Shown one piece after another: positions 17,200 to 26,151 of a DNA stretch of 64,000 nt; positions within the stretch are counted from its first letter, which is position 1, and every line of letters starts with the position of its first letter. Position numbers and translations under genes: made by a program. The DNA is taken from NCBI GenBank assembly GCA_036001465.1, contig DASYUH010000099.1, forward strand, positions 33,921 through 97,920, in the 5' to 3' direction. Origin of the DNA: Candidatus Polarisedimenticolia bacterium (GTDB lineage Bacteria; Acidobacteriota; Polarisedimenticolia; Gp22-AA2). The notes under the pieces were generated by a model, which was given only the letters and a program-made list of their open reading frames with translations, ran no database searches and was not told the origin of the DNA.

Positions 17200-18416
17200 G
17201 CACCCTCATGCCGCAGCCGTCGCAGTCACCGGCCCTTCCGATGTCCGTGCCGGCCCGGGGCCCGGCGCCGGAGAAGCAGCGCGTCTGCCTGCCGGCGTGG
17301 CAGGGGCTGGGTTTCGAGGTGCTGGGGAAGCCGCTCCGCCCGAAGGAGACGCCATTCCCGTTCGGCATGCCGAACGGGACCTACTTCTACCGGGCGCGGC
17401 ACGCGATCTACCACCTGTTCCGGGCACTCGGCTTCGGCCCGAAGGACACTGTCCTCGCGCCCGATTATCACAGCGGCAACGAGGTGGGGGCGATGCGAGC
17501 GTCGGGCGCGCACCTTCGCTTCTACCGGATCAACCGACGGCTGGAGCCGGACCTGGATCAGGTGGACCGGCTGATCCGCTCGGGAGCGCGCGCCCTTTTC
17601 GTGATCCATTACCTCGGCTGGCCCCAGCCGATGCGGGAGCTCATCGAGCTGTGCCGGAATCGCGGCATCCTCCTGATCGAAGATTGCGCTCTGGCGCTCC
17701 TGAGCGGGAGCGAGGGGCGGCCGCTCGGCACGTTCGGCGATTTCGCCATCTTCTGCCTGTACAAGACGCTCCCCGTTCCCAATGGCGGCTTGCTGGTGCA
17801 GAACACCGGGCCGTTGCACGGCCTCGACCGGCTCGGATGGGAGGGTTGCGGCATGGCCTCGGTCGCCGGCATGACCGCCGAGCTCGTCTTGCGGCGGATC
17901 CGCGGGCGCTGGGCGGCGGTGGGCGGGGCGCTCTCGGCCGCCAAGGGCGGGTTCGGCCGGGCGCTGCGGGTCTTGCCGGCGAAACGGGTCACCGTGGGCG
18001 ACATCGGGTTCAACCTATCCGACGTCAACACGCGCATCTCGAGCCTGTCTCGGCTTCTCCTGAAGCGCTTCGACTACGAGGGGATCCGGGCGCGCCGCCG
18101 GGCGAACTTCCTGAGGATGCGCGACCGGCTCCAGGGAGGCGTCACCATGCTTCGTGAAGACCTGGATCCCGGCGTGTGCCCGCTGTTCTTCCCGATTCTG
18201 GTGAGCGACAAGGAGGCGGCGGCCGCCGCCCTGTGGCGTCGCGGCATTGAGGCGGTGCAGTTCTGGAACTACGGCGATCCCCAGGCCGCCCCCGAGGAAG
18301 GCCCGGACGCGAAGTACCTGCGTCACCACGTCCTGGAGATCCCGATCCACCAGGACATCGGCTCCGACCAGATCGATTATGCCGCCCGTCAGATTCTCGA
18401 TCTCGACTTGCAGTGA
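17196..18416 (+). CDS. DegT/DnrJ-like PLP-dependent aminotransferase
   Basis: The ATG at 17196 forms an ATGA overlap with the previous gene. The 406-residue product has the type I PLP fold. TVLAPDYHSGNEVGA lies near residue 90, the pyridine-binding Asp is in LLIEDCALALL, and the probable Schiff-base lysine is in FCLYKTLPVPNGG. Family members make amino sugars by transamination of keto-sugar nucleotides. The sequence is divergent from standard ArnB/WecE enzymes, and the missing HATK-type lysine context suggests a special substrate. It is followed after 30 bases by the small stress cassette, where tight overlaps stop. Confidence 0.82.
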   Translation: MSTLMPQPSQSPALPMSVPARGPAPEKQRVCLPAWQGLGFEVLGKPLRPKETPFPFGMPNGTYFYRARHAIYHLFRALGFGPKDTVLAPDYHSGNEVGAMRASGAHLRFYRINRRLEPDLDQVDRLIRSGARALFVIHYLGWPQPMRELIELCRNRGILLIEDCALALLSGSEGRPLGTFGDFAIFCLYKTLPVPNGGLLVQNTGPLHGLDRLGWEGCGMASVAGMTAELVLRRIRGRWAAVGGALSAAKGGFGRALRVLPAKRVTVGDIGFNLSDVNTRISSLSRLLLKRFDYEGIRARRRANFLRMRDRLQGGVTMLREDLDPGVCPLFFPILVSDKEAAAAALWRRGIEAVQFWNYGDPQAAPEEGPDAKYLRHHVLEIPIHQDIGSDQIDYAARQILDLDLQ

Positions 18417-18446
18417 ACCCCGTCGCTCTATAAAGGAGGAACGCAC

Positions 18447-18596
18447 ATGCTCGAAACATTGATCGTGCTCTTCGTCATCCTGTGGCTGCTCGGGTTGGTC
18501 TCCTCGTACACCATGGGGGGATTGATCCACGTGCTTCTCGTGCTCGCCGTCGTGATGTTGGTGCTTCGCCTCTTCCGAGGCCGTAGCTGCGCCTGA
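18447..18596 (+). CDS. lmo0937-family small membrane protein
   Basis: This 49-residue open frame is preceded by a strong AAAGGAGGAA site. The product has two short hydrophobic segments and the diagnostic core ILWLLGLVSSYTMGG followed by a hydrophobic helix and a basic tail, which I recognise as the lmo0937-type family. These peptides are widespread stress-linked membrane proteins of unknown function. It forms a close group with the next two genes (15 and 35 base gaps). The group interrupts the overlapping genes of the EPS locus. Confidence 0.85.
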   Translation: MLETLIVLFVILWLLGLVSSYTMGGLIHVLLVLAVVMLVLRLFRGRSCA

Positions 18597-18611
18597 GCAG
18601 GAGGACACGGC

Positions 18612-18833
18612 ATGAATCCAATCAAGACCCTGGCTATCGTGCTGATCGTGGCCGGCATTCTCGGACTGGCCTACGGCGGCTTCAGCTACACCAGCGAGAG
18701 CCACGACCTCAAGCTGGGGAACCTGGAGCTGTCGGTCAAGGACAAGGAAACGGTCAACATCCCCGTCTGGGTCGGCACCGGCGCCATCGTGGCCGGCGTA
18801 TTGCTGTTTTTCGTGCGCCAGAAAACACTTTAG
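18612..18833 (+). CDS. Small two-segment membrane protein (DUF3185-like)
   Basis: The 73-residue product has one hydrophobic segment at residues 5-25 and a second at about 50-70. Between them is the motif SYTSESHDLKLGNLELSVKDK. The layout and the start MNPIKTLAIVLIVAGI match proteins annotated as DUF3185, but the family name is from memory and should be treated as likely rather than certain. A GGAGGACACGGC leader precedes the ATG. It lies between the lmo0937-type gene and the M48 protease gene. Confidence 0.65.
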   Translation: MNPIKTLAIVLIVAGILGLAYGGFSYTSESHDLKLGNLELSVKDKETVNIPVWVGTGAIVAGVLLFFVRQKTL

Positions 18834-18868
18834 AACCGCCCGGATCACAATCGAAAGAGGTGAATGAC

Positions 18869-20401
18869 ATGAAGGCAAGACGCGTTCGAATCGCCGTCGT
18901 GATAGGCAGTCTCCTGGCAGTGGCATCCGTGGCCGGAGGGTCGTCCTTCGCCCAGACCAAGATCAAGCCGGGGTTCAATCTTTTCTCCGTGGAGCAGGAC
19001 AAGGAAATCGGCCTGAAATCCGCGGCCGAGGCGGAGCGTCAGCTGCCGATCCTCCATGACCGCCAGATCGATGCGTTCGTCACTGCGGTCGGCAAGCGTC
19101 TCGCGGCCTCGGCCCCCGGGGCGAAATACCCGTACCAGTTCAAGGTCGTGAACGCCTCCGACATCAATGCGTTCGCGCTGCCCGGCGGATACCTGTACTT
19201 CAACCGCGGCCTCCTCGAGGCGGCCAAGACCGAGGGACAGCTCGCGGGCGTCATGGCGCACGAGATCGCCCACGTGGCTCTGCGGCACGGGACCAATCAG
19301 GCGTCGAAGGCCTACCTCAGCCAGATGGGGCTCGGAGTGATGGGAGGCCTCATCGGCAAGGACGGCGGCTCGACCGCAAAAACGGTCAATGCCATCGGGG
19401 GATTCGGGCTGAACGCGATGTTCCTGAAGTTCAGCCGCACGGACGAGGAGCAGGCAGACATCGTGGGCGCGCAGACGATGGCCAGGGCCGGCTACAATCC
19501 GCAGGACATGGTGGATTTCTTCGAGCTGCTGCGAAGCACGCAGGCGCGCGATCCGGGGAAGGTTGAGCAGTTCTTCAGCAGCCACCCCGCCCCCAAGGAT
19601 CGCGCCAGCCGCATCAGGACCGAGATGCGGGCGCTGAACATCAAGCCGACGCAGCCGGTCGGCGGCATGACGAAGGTGAAATCCACGCTCAAGGCGCTGT
19701 CCCCGGCGCAGTCGACCCAGCAGATCGCCCAGGCGACGACCGGCACGACGGGATCGACTGCGCTCACCGCCGGCGGCGGCCGCGTGGCCGAAGTCAACGT
19801 CGACCGTCCGTCCACGAGCTTCCGATCGTTTCAGCAGCGAGGCGGGTTCTTCCGCGTCGACTACCCGACGAACTGGAGCGTCTACGAGCCGACGAACGGG
19901 TACGGGGCCACCCTCGCTCCGCCGGGCGGTTACGTCGACACGGGAGGCGACGAAAGGAACCTCGTCTACGGCGTGATCATCAACCATTACGATCCGATCG
20001 ATCGCGAAGCCAGCGAACGGTTCGGGAGCGGCGGGTCCGTGAACTACAGCACCGGCTTCGTCGACGGCAGCGGCCGCTCCATCAGTCGCACGAACCTTGC
20101 CCAGGCCACGAACGACCTGATCGCCCAGATCCTCCGGTCCAATCCCAATCTGAAAATTTCTCCCAATTCACAGCGAACCGACACGGTCAGCGGGGCCGCG
20201 GCTCTCTCCCTGGTCCTGTCCGGCCGCTCGGACGTGACGGAACAGGAGGAGCGTGTCACCCTGTTCACTCGCGAGCTTCCCGATGACGACGTCATCTACG
20301 CGCTGTTCATCGCCCCCGGGCAGGACTATGGCGAGCTGGGCAAGACGTTCGACCGCATGATCTCCAGCCTGGAGGTCAACGACCGCGCGGTGCACGACTA
20401 A
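18869..20401 (+). CDS. M48-family zinc metalloprotease, secreted
   Basis: The ATG at 18869 is preferred over the GTG at 18860 because AGAGG is eight bases upstream. The 510-residue product has a signal peptide (about 28 residues). It carries the HEXXH zinc site in MAHEIAHVALRHG near residue 130 and the third-ligand motif DEEQADIVGA near residue 195. A C-terminal domain (about residues 320-505) with FFRVDYPTNWSVYEP resembles beta-rich domains attached to BepA/LoiP-like proteases. These proteases act in outer-membrane quality control. The gene is the end of the small cassette within the EPS locus. Confidence 0.9.
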   Translation: MKARRVRIAVVIGSLLAVASVAGGSSFAQTKIKPGFNLFSVEQDKEIGLKSAAEAERQLPILHDRQIDAFVTAVGKRLAASAPGAKYPYQFKVVNASDINAFALPGGYLYFNRGLLEAAKTEGQLAGVMAHEIAHVALRHGTNQASKAYLSQMGLGVMGGLIGKDGGSTAKTVNAIGGFGLNAMFLKFSRTDEEQADIVGAQTMARAGYNPQDMVDFFELLRSTQARDPGKVEQFFSSHPAPKDRASRIRTEMRALNIKPTQPVGGMTKVKSTLKALSPAQSTQQIAQATTGTTGSTALTAGGGRVAEVNVDRPSTSFRSFQQRGGFFRVDYPTNWSVYEPTNGYGATLAPPGGYVDTGGDERNLVYGVIINHYDPIDREASERFGSGGSVNYSTGFVDGSGRSISRTNLAQATNDLIAQILRSNPNLKISPNSQRTDTVSGAAALSLVLSGRSDVTEQEERVTLFTRELPDDDVIYALFIAPGQDYGELGKTFDRMISSLEVNDRAVHD

Positions 20402-20433
20402 TCGCATCCTCCGGAACATTCCTCCAAAGCAGC

Positions 20434-21657
20434 ATGCTCACCCCATCCTCTTCCCTGGTGGCCGGCCGGCCCCTCCCCTGCGCGATCGAGACGATCGCGG
20501 AGGTGGAGGGGTTCCGGCGGCTCCGACGCGAGTGGAACGAGCTTCTCTCGACGAGCCCGTCCGCCTCCGTCTTTCTGACGTGGGAGTGGATGTTCACCTG
20601 GTGGAAGCACCTGGGCGGCCGGCGGCGGCTGTCGATCCTCGCGGTCCGTTCCGCGGGCGAGCTGGTCGCCATCGCACCCCTGGCGGTCCGTCCCCCCGAC
20701 TACGGCCGGCTGGCGCCGTTCCCCTCGCTGGAGTTCCTCGGCACGGGATTCGTCGGATCCGACTACCTGGACCTGATCGTCCGCACAGGCCGGGAGCACG
20801 TCGCCCTTCCAGCCCTGGCCGATCATCTGGGGCGGGGGAAGGTCATGCTCGAGATGGCGCAGGTCAGGACGGGATTCTCCCAGGCTCTCGATCTCTCGGA
20901 GTGGCTCGAGGGGAGCGGCTGGGGCGTGTCCGCCTCCACGACCGCCGTGTGCCCCTATATCGATCTTTCGGGCCAGACGTGGGGATCGTATCTCGCCGGA
21001 CTCGGCCCGGCGCACCGGGCCAATCTGCAGCGTCGCCTGCGGAACCTGACCCGGTCGTCCGAGCCGCTCTTCACCGAGGCAGCGAGCGAGGAGGAGCGGC
21101 GCGAGTTCCTCGGCCACCTGATCGACCTGCACAATCTGCGAAGGCGGGATCTGGGGGGATCGGAGGCCTTCCACACGCCGGGTCTGCTGGCCTTTCACCA
21201 GGAGTTCAGCGCGCTGGCCCTGCAACGCGGCTGGCTGCGTCTGTGCCTCCTGCGTCTTGACCGCAAGCCGGCCGCGGCGCTCTACGGGTTCCGCTACGGT
21301 CGCACCTTCTACTTCTACCAGTCGGGCTTCGACCCGGCGTACCGCAAGCAGAGCGTCGGCCTCGTCGCCATGGGGCTGACCATCCGCAAGGCCCTGGAGG
21401 AAGGGGCGGCGGAATTCGACCTTTTGCACGGCGACGAAGGGTACAAGTCGCTTTGGGCGCGGCAGCACCGGGAGATCGGGCGGCTGGAGGCCTACCCGCC
21501 CCGCACGCGCGGCGCCATCCAGCGGACCGTGATCGATTTCGGCCGCGGCGCCCGGCGGCTGGCGCGCAGGGCCATCCCCCGCGTCCTGGCCGACCGGATC
21601 GCCGCCGCCCTGAACAGCAGGTCGAGAAAGACAGGCACGTGCTTAGAAATCTCGTGA
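20434..21657 (+). CDS. FemAB/GNAT-like acyltransferase, copy 2
   Basis: The 407-residue product is built like copy 1 (15979-17199). It has FLTWEWMFTWWKHLG near residue 45, HRANLQRRLRNL near 190, and FDPAYRKQSVGLVAMGLTIRKALEEG with EFDLLHGDEGYKSLWA toward the C terminus. It belongs to the same PF13480-like group but is clearly diverged from copy 1, so the two are unlikely to be a recent duplication. The role is probably acyl transfer to a sugar of the EPS; the substrate is unknown. Confidence 0.82.
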   Translation: MLTPSSSLVAGRPLPCAIETIAEVEGFRRLRREWNELLSTSPSASVFLTWEWMFTWWKHLGGRRRLSILAVRSAGELVAIAPLAVRPPDYGRLAPFPSLEFLGTGFVGSDYLDLIVRTGREHVALPALADHLGRGKVMLEMAQVRTGFSQALDLSEWLEGSGWGVSASTTAVCPYIDLSGQTWGSYLAGLGPAHRANLQRRLRNLTRSSEPLFTEAASEEERREFLGHLIDLHNLRRRDLGGSEAFHTPGLLAFHQEFSALALQRGWLRLCLLRLDRKPAAALYGFRYGRTFYFYQSGFDPAYRKQSVGLVAMGLTIRKALEEGAAEFDLLHGDEGYKSLWARQHREIGRLEAYPPRTRGAIQRTVIDFGRGARRLARRAIPRVLADRIAAALNSRSRKTGTCLEIS

Positions 21658-22766
21658 AGTCGGGTCTGGCGCTGGGGCTGACCAAGTCCGGCGCCGCGGG
21701 GCTTCTGGGGTCCGGCCGGAGATCGAGGGAAACGCCCCTCGTCGTCGGGTACCACAGGGTGGTCCAGGACTTCGACCGGAGCGCCACGACCTCCATACCG
21801 TCGATGCTGATCAGCGCGCGGATGCTGGAGCAGCACCTCGACTGGCTGGGCGGACACTACCGACTGGTCTCCCTGGAGGACATGGGGAAGCGCCTGGAGG
21901 AGGGAGCCTCCACCGCCGGGACCGCCGCCGTCACGTTCGACGACGGCTACGCGGACGTGTACGAGAACGCCTTCTCGATTCTCAAGCGCAAGGGGTTCCC
22001 CGCGACCATCTTCGTCGTGACCGGGATGATCGGCACGTCGCAGTCGATGATCCACGACAGGTTGTACGCCCTCCTTGGACGGGCCCTGTCGGGCGCGGCG
22101 GCCCCCGCCGGCGTGCTCGCCGGCCTGTACGGCGACTGCGGTCTGCGCATGCCCGAGCCTCGAGCCCTGGCGCGCGCGGGCCGGACGACATTCACGGCGC
22201 TGCGCCTGTTCCTCGATACTCTCGCGCAGCCCGCCATCCTGGCCGTGATCGCGAAGCTCGAGACCCGCTTCGGCCCGAACGGGACCGACGGCGGTCTGGC
22301 GCTCACCTGGGAGATGATCGACGAGATGCGCTCTGCCGGCGTGACGATCGGCTCTCACAGCCGGACGCACGCCCTGCTGACCCATGAGAGCCCGCAGCGA
22401 AAGCGCAACGAGATTTCCGGATCACGCCAGACGCTGGAAGCGCGCCTGAAGACGCAGGTGGACCATTTCGCCTACCCCGACGGCCGGTTCGACTCCCAGA
22501 CCCTGATCGCCACGGCCGGGGCGGGCTACCGGTTCGGATACACCGCCTGCGGGCACCGCGATCCGAGATTCCCGCTCCTGACGCTGTCGCGCCGGGTCCT
22601 CTGGGAACGCGCCTGCGTCGACTCCCGCGGGGCCTTCTCCGGGGCGGTCCTGGCCTGCCTGGTCGGGGGCGTCTTCGACGTCCTGTCTCCGTGCCGCCTG
22701 ACTCACGGGCCCGGGATTGATGGCAGGCCGCACCTGTGCGCGGCTTGGAGCGGCACGACATCGTGA
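21639..22766 (+). CDS. Polysaccharide deacetylase (carbohydrate esterase 4)
   Basis: The 375-residue product has the NodB-type motifs: AAVTFDDGYADVYENA near residue 95 (both metal-site Asp residues), IGSHSRTHALLT near residue 235 (HSxxTH), and FAYPDGRFDSQ near 285. Such enzymes remove N-acetyl groups from amino sugars of cell-surface glycans. The GTG at 21639 gives the usual MLRNLVKSG-type N terminus. A GTG at 21654 in a GTGA overlap with the previous stop is the alternative. There is no signal peptide, so it may act on a lipid-linked intermediate in the cytoplasm or be exported by another route. Confidence 0.88.
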   Translation: MLRNLVKSGLALGLTKSGAAGLLGSGRRSRETPLVVGYHRVVQDFDRSATTSIPSMLISARMLEQHLDWLGGHYRLVSLEDMGKRLEEGASTAGTAAVTFDDGYADVYENAFSILKRKGFPATIFVVTGMIGTSQSMIHDRLYALLGRALSGAAAPAGVLAGLYGDCGLRMPEPRALARAGRTTFTALRLFLDTLAQPAILAVIAKLETRFGPNGTDGGLALTWEMIDEMRSAGVTIGSHSRTHALLTHESPQRKRNEISGSRQTLEARLKTQVDHFAYPDGRFDSQTLIATAGAGYRFGYTACGHRDPRFPLLTLSRRVLWERACVDSRGAFSGAVLACLVGGVFDVLSPCRLTHGPGIDGRPHLCAAWSGTTS

Positions 22767-24250
22767 TCCAGCCCGCCAAGTCCGCCGGAATCCCGTTCGG
22801 GCCCGAGCTCGTGCTGACGCTCGGCCGCAGCGTCGGCTTCGCAGCGACGTTCTTCATCCCGGTGGTGCTGGTGCGTGTGTTCGACCAGACCACGTTCGGC
22901 ACCTACAAGCAGCTCTTCCTGGTCTTCGCCACCCTGTATTTCATAGCGCAGGTGGGCCTGGCCGAGAGCTTGTTCTACTTCGTCCCGCAGGCGCAGGGGC
23001 GCCGCGGGACTTATGTCGCGAACGCAGCGATCGGCCTCGGGGCCCTGGGTCTCGCGACCGGCGCGCTGCTGTGGGCCCGAGCGCCGGCCCTCGCCGCCTG
23101 GTTGAACAACGCCGCGCTGGCTCCGTATCTCCCGTGGATCGGCGCGTTCCTGCTTCTGATGCTCGTCTCGGCGGGCCTCGAGATCGTCCTGATCGCGCGT
23201 GGGCGTTTTGTCTGGGCGGCGGCGTCGTACGGACTGTCGGACCTGCTGCGCGCGGCGCTGTTCATCCTGCCCGCTCTGGTCACGCGCCGCCTGGAATGGG
23301 TGCTGCTGGGCGCGGTGGCGTTCGCGGCCCTGCGCATGGTCGTGACGCTCGGTTACTTCATCGGGGAGTTCAGGGGCGCATTGCGTCCGGGCAGCGGAGC
23401 GCTGGGCGAGCAGCTTTCGTACGCGCTGCCGTTCGGGGCGGCGGTCCTGATCGAGACGATCCAGGGGAACCTGCACCAGTACGTGGTGTCCGCACGCTTT
23501 GATGCGGCCACCTTCGCCATCTATGCAGTCGGCTGTTTGCAGGTCCCGTTCGTGGATTTCGTGGCGGGCCCGGCAGGGAGCGTGATGATGGTCCGCATGA
23601 GCGAGAGGCTCGGCGATAACGACCGGGGATCCGTCCTGGAGCTCTGGCACCAGACGACGCTGCGTCTCGCGATGATCTTCTTCCCTCTGACGGCGATGCT
23701 TCTGGTTCTGGGGCGCGACCTGATCCTCGTCCTGTTCACGCCGGCGTACGCGGCGAGCGTGCCGATCTTCCTCGCCTGGACGCTTTCGATCCTGTTCCCG
23801 GTGCTGCAGACCGACGGTGTGTTGCGGGTCTTCGCCAGGACGCGCTTCATGCTCATGGTGAACGTCGCCCGGCTCGTGTTGATCCTGGGATCGATCTCCT
23901 GGTTCCTCTCGACGTTCGGGCTCATAGGGGCCGTCCTGGTCACCCTCTCCAGCATGATCGTCGCGAAGGGCCTGATGCTGTTCGACATGTGTCGACTCCT
24001 GAAGGTGGGCCCGCGCCGGCTTCTCCCCTGGGGCGGGCTCGCGACGACGGCCGGCCTGGCCGCCGCTGCTGCGGCCCCGGCGTGGGTGGTCATGCAGGCG
24101 CTGGCCGACCATCCTCTGGCGGGCCTGGCGGCCGCGGGGATGACCTACGCGTCGATCTACCTGGCGGCCCTCGCCGCCGTCCACAGATGGCCGCGCTCTG
24201 GCGGCGGAGCGGTGGAACCGCTTCAAGCCGTGCGCGCCGAGGGAGCGTAA
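22763..24250 (+). CDS. Wzx-type oligosaccharide flippase (MATE/MOP superfamily)
   Basis: The product is about 495 residues with 12-14 hydrophobic segments in the even spacing of the polysaccharide transporter family. The N-terminal segment reads ELVLTLGRSVGFAATFFIPVVLVRVF, followed by QTTFGTYKQLFLVF. It moves lipid-linked repeat units across the inner membrane. The start is either GTG 22763 (GTGA overlap with the deacetylase stop) or GTG 22736 (nine codons longer); neither has a clear ribosome site. The C-terminal end is unusually Ala/Gly-rich. Confidence 0.9.
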   Translation: MIQPAKSAGIPFGPELVLTLGRSVGFAATFFIPVVLVRVFDQTTFGTYKQLFLVFATLYFIAQVGLAESLFYFVPQAQGRRGTYVANAAIGLGALGLATGALLWARAPALAAWLNNAALAPYLPWIGAFLLLMLVSAGLEIVLIARGRFVWAAASYGLSDLLRAALFILPALVTRRLEWVLLGAVAFAALRMVVTLGYFIGEFRGALRPGSGALGEQLSYALPFGAAVLIETIQGNLHQYVVSARFDAATFAIYAVGCLQVPFVDFVAGPAGSVMMVRMSERLGDNDRGSVLELWHQTTLRLAMIFFPLTAMLLVLGRDLILVLFTPAYAASVPIFLAWTLSILFPVLQTDGVLRVFARTRFMLMVNVARLVLILGSISWFLSTFGLIGAVLVTLSSMIVAKGLMLFDMCRLLKVGPRRLLPWGGLATTAGLAAAAAAPAWVVMQALADHPLAGLAAAGMTYASIYLAALAAVHRWPRSGGGAVEPLQAVRAEGA

Positions 24251-24258
24251 TCCCGCCC

Positions 24259-26151
24259 ATGTGCGGCATTGCCGGCATCGTTCATCTCGACGGCGGGCCC
24301 GTCGTTCCGGAAGACGTCCGGCGCATGTGCGACGTCATGCGCCACCGCGGACCGGACGACGAGGGGCTTTACCTGGGCGCCTGCGCCGGATTGGGAATGC
24401 GGCGTCTGAGCATCATCGATCTCGAAACCGGCCGGCAGCCGATCCACAACGAGGACCGGACGGTCTGGGTGGTGCTGAACGGCGAGATCTACAACTTCCG
24501 GGAGCTCCGGCGGGACCTGGAGTCCAGAGGGCATGCGTTCCACACGCACACCGACACGGAGACCATCGTCCACCTTTACGAGGAGTACGGCGACCGGTGC
24601 GTCGATCACCTGCGCGGCATGTTTGCCTTCGCCCTCTGGGACGAAACGCAGCGCCGGCTTCTCCTGGCCCGCGACCGTCTCGGAGTGAAGCCGCTGTACT
24701 ACGCCGAGATCGACGGACGGCTCGCGTTCGCCTCAGAGCTCAAGGCCCTCCTCGAGCTGCCGTACATCGAGCCGGAGATCAACTGGCGGGCCGCGTCTCA
24801 CCTGTTCACGTTTCTCACGACCCCCGCGTCCGACAGCATCGTCCAGGGGGTCCGCAAGCTACCTGCCGGGCACCTCCTGGTCGCCACGCCCGGCCACGGG
24901 ACGCGGGTCCGCCCTTACTGGGACGTCCGCTTCGAGCCCGTCCATGGCCGGAGCGCCGGCGATCTGGCCGAGGAGCTGCGCGCGCTGCTGGACGAGTCGG
25001 TGCGCCTGCGGCTGGTGAGCGACGTGCCCCTGGGGGCCTTCCTGAGCGGCGGGCTCGACTCGAGTGCGGTCGTCGCCACGATGGCGCGCCACATGACAGG
25101 CCCGGTCAAGACCTTTACCATCGGTTTCAAGGACCAGGCGTTCGACGAGAGCGCGCACGCCCGGCGGGTCGCCCGGAAGTTCGGGACGGAGCACCACGAG
25201 CTCGTCCTCGAACCCGAGGTGGTCGACATCGTCGAGCGCATCGCCTGGCACCTCGACGAGCCGTTCGGCGACTCCTCGGCCATCCCCACCTACATGGTGT
25301 CGCAGCTGGCGGCCAAGCACGTGAAGGTGGTGCTCTCGGGCGACGGCGGAGACGAGCTCTTCGCCGGCTACGACAGGTACCTCGTCGAGGCGCGGAGGCG
25401 CGCCTTCCGGCTCCCCGCGGCGGCGCGCTGGACCGTCGGGGCGGTGGCCGCATCCCTTCCGCCGGGAGCAAAGGGGCGCAATGTCCTGCGCAACCTGGCG
25501 CTCGACGGACCGCACCGCTACCTGGACGAATCGACGCTCTTCCATCGCGACGACCTGGAGCGTCTGCTCATGCCCGAGGCCCTCGGTCGCATGGCGGAGG
25601 GCGATCCCTGGAGCGAGGAGCTGGGCTACCTGGCGCGGGCGGGCGGCCACTGGCTGTCGGCGGCGCGCTACATGGATATGAAGGCCTATCTGCCCCTGGA
25701 CATCCTCACCAAGGTGGACCGGATGAGCATGGCGCACTCGCTGGAAGCGCGCGCGCCGCTCCTGGACCATCGGCTGGTCGAGTTCGCGGCGACGATCCCC
25801 CCCGACATGCTGCTGCGCGGCGGCACGACGAAGTGGATCTTCAAGGAGGCGATGCGGGGCATCCTGCCCGACGACATCATCGACCGGCGCAAGCAGGGTT
25901 TCGCCGTCCCGCTCGGCCGCTGGTTCAGAGGGAAGCTCGGCAGGTTCGTCCGCGACCTGCTCCTGTCGAAGCGCAGCCGGGAGCGGGGCATCTTCAACCC
26001 GATCGCAATCGAGACCCTGGTGCGACACCACGAGGCCGGGCGTCCGCTCGACCTGCACCTCTGGACGCTGCTCTCCTTCGAGCTGTGGTGCCGCGCCTTC
26101 GTCGACGCCCGCTCTTGGCGGCAGAAGGAGGTCGCATGCGCGTCGCTCTGA
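24259..26151 (+). CDS. Asparagine-synthase-like amidotransferase, EPS-associated, copy 1
   Basis: The 630-residue product starts with MCGIAGIVHLDGG, so the glutaminase nucleophile Cys2 is present. The N-terminal Ntn domain has the RHRGPDDEGLYL, LSIIDLETGRQP and NGEIYNFRELR motifs. The C-terminal synthetase domain has the PP-loop FLSGGLDSSAVVA near residue 260 and VLSGDGGDELFAGYDRY near 355. Length and sequence match the exosortase-linked amidotransferase group better than housekeeping AsnB. No exosortase or PEP-CTERM protein is seen in the window. It probably amidates or aminates an EPS component. A second copy is at 29977. Confidence 0.92.
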   Translation: MCGIAGIVHLDGGPVVPEDVRRMCDVMRHRGPDDEGLYLGACAGLGMRRLSIIDLETGRQPIHNEDRTVWVVLNGEIYNFRELRRDLESRGHAFHTHTDTETIVHLYEEYGDRCVDHLRGMFAFALWDETQRRLLLARDRLGVKPLYYAEIDGRLAFASELKALLELPYIEPEINWRAASHLFTFLTTPASDSIVQGVRKLPAGHLLVATPGHGTRVRPYWDVRFEPVHGRSAGDLAEELRALLDESVRLRLVSDVPLGAFLSGGLDSSAVVATMARHMTGPVKTFTIGFKDQAFDESAHARRVARKFGTEHHELVLEPEVVDIVERIAWHLDEPFGDSSAIPTYMVSQLAAKHVKVVLSGDGGDELFAGYDRYLVEARRRAFRLPAAARWTVGAVAASLPPGAKGRNVLRNLALDGPHRYLDESTLFHRDDLERLLMPEALGRMAEGDPWSEELGYLARAGGHWLSAARYMDMKAYLPLDILTKVDRMSMAHSLEARAPLLDHRLVEFAATIPPDMLLRGGTTKWIFKEAMRGILPDDIIDRRKQGFAVPLGRWFRGKLGRFVRDLLLSKRSRERGIFNPIAIETLVRHHEAGRPLDLHLWTLLSFELWCRAFVDARSWRQKEVACASL

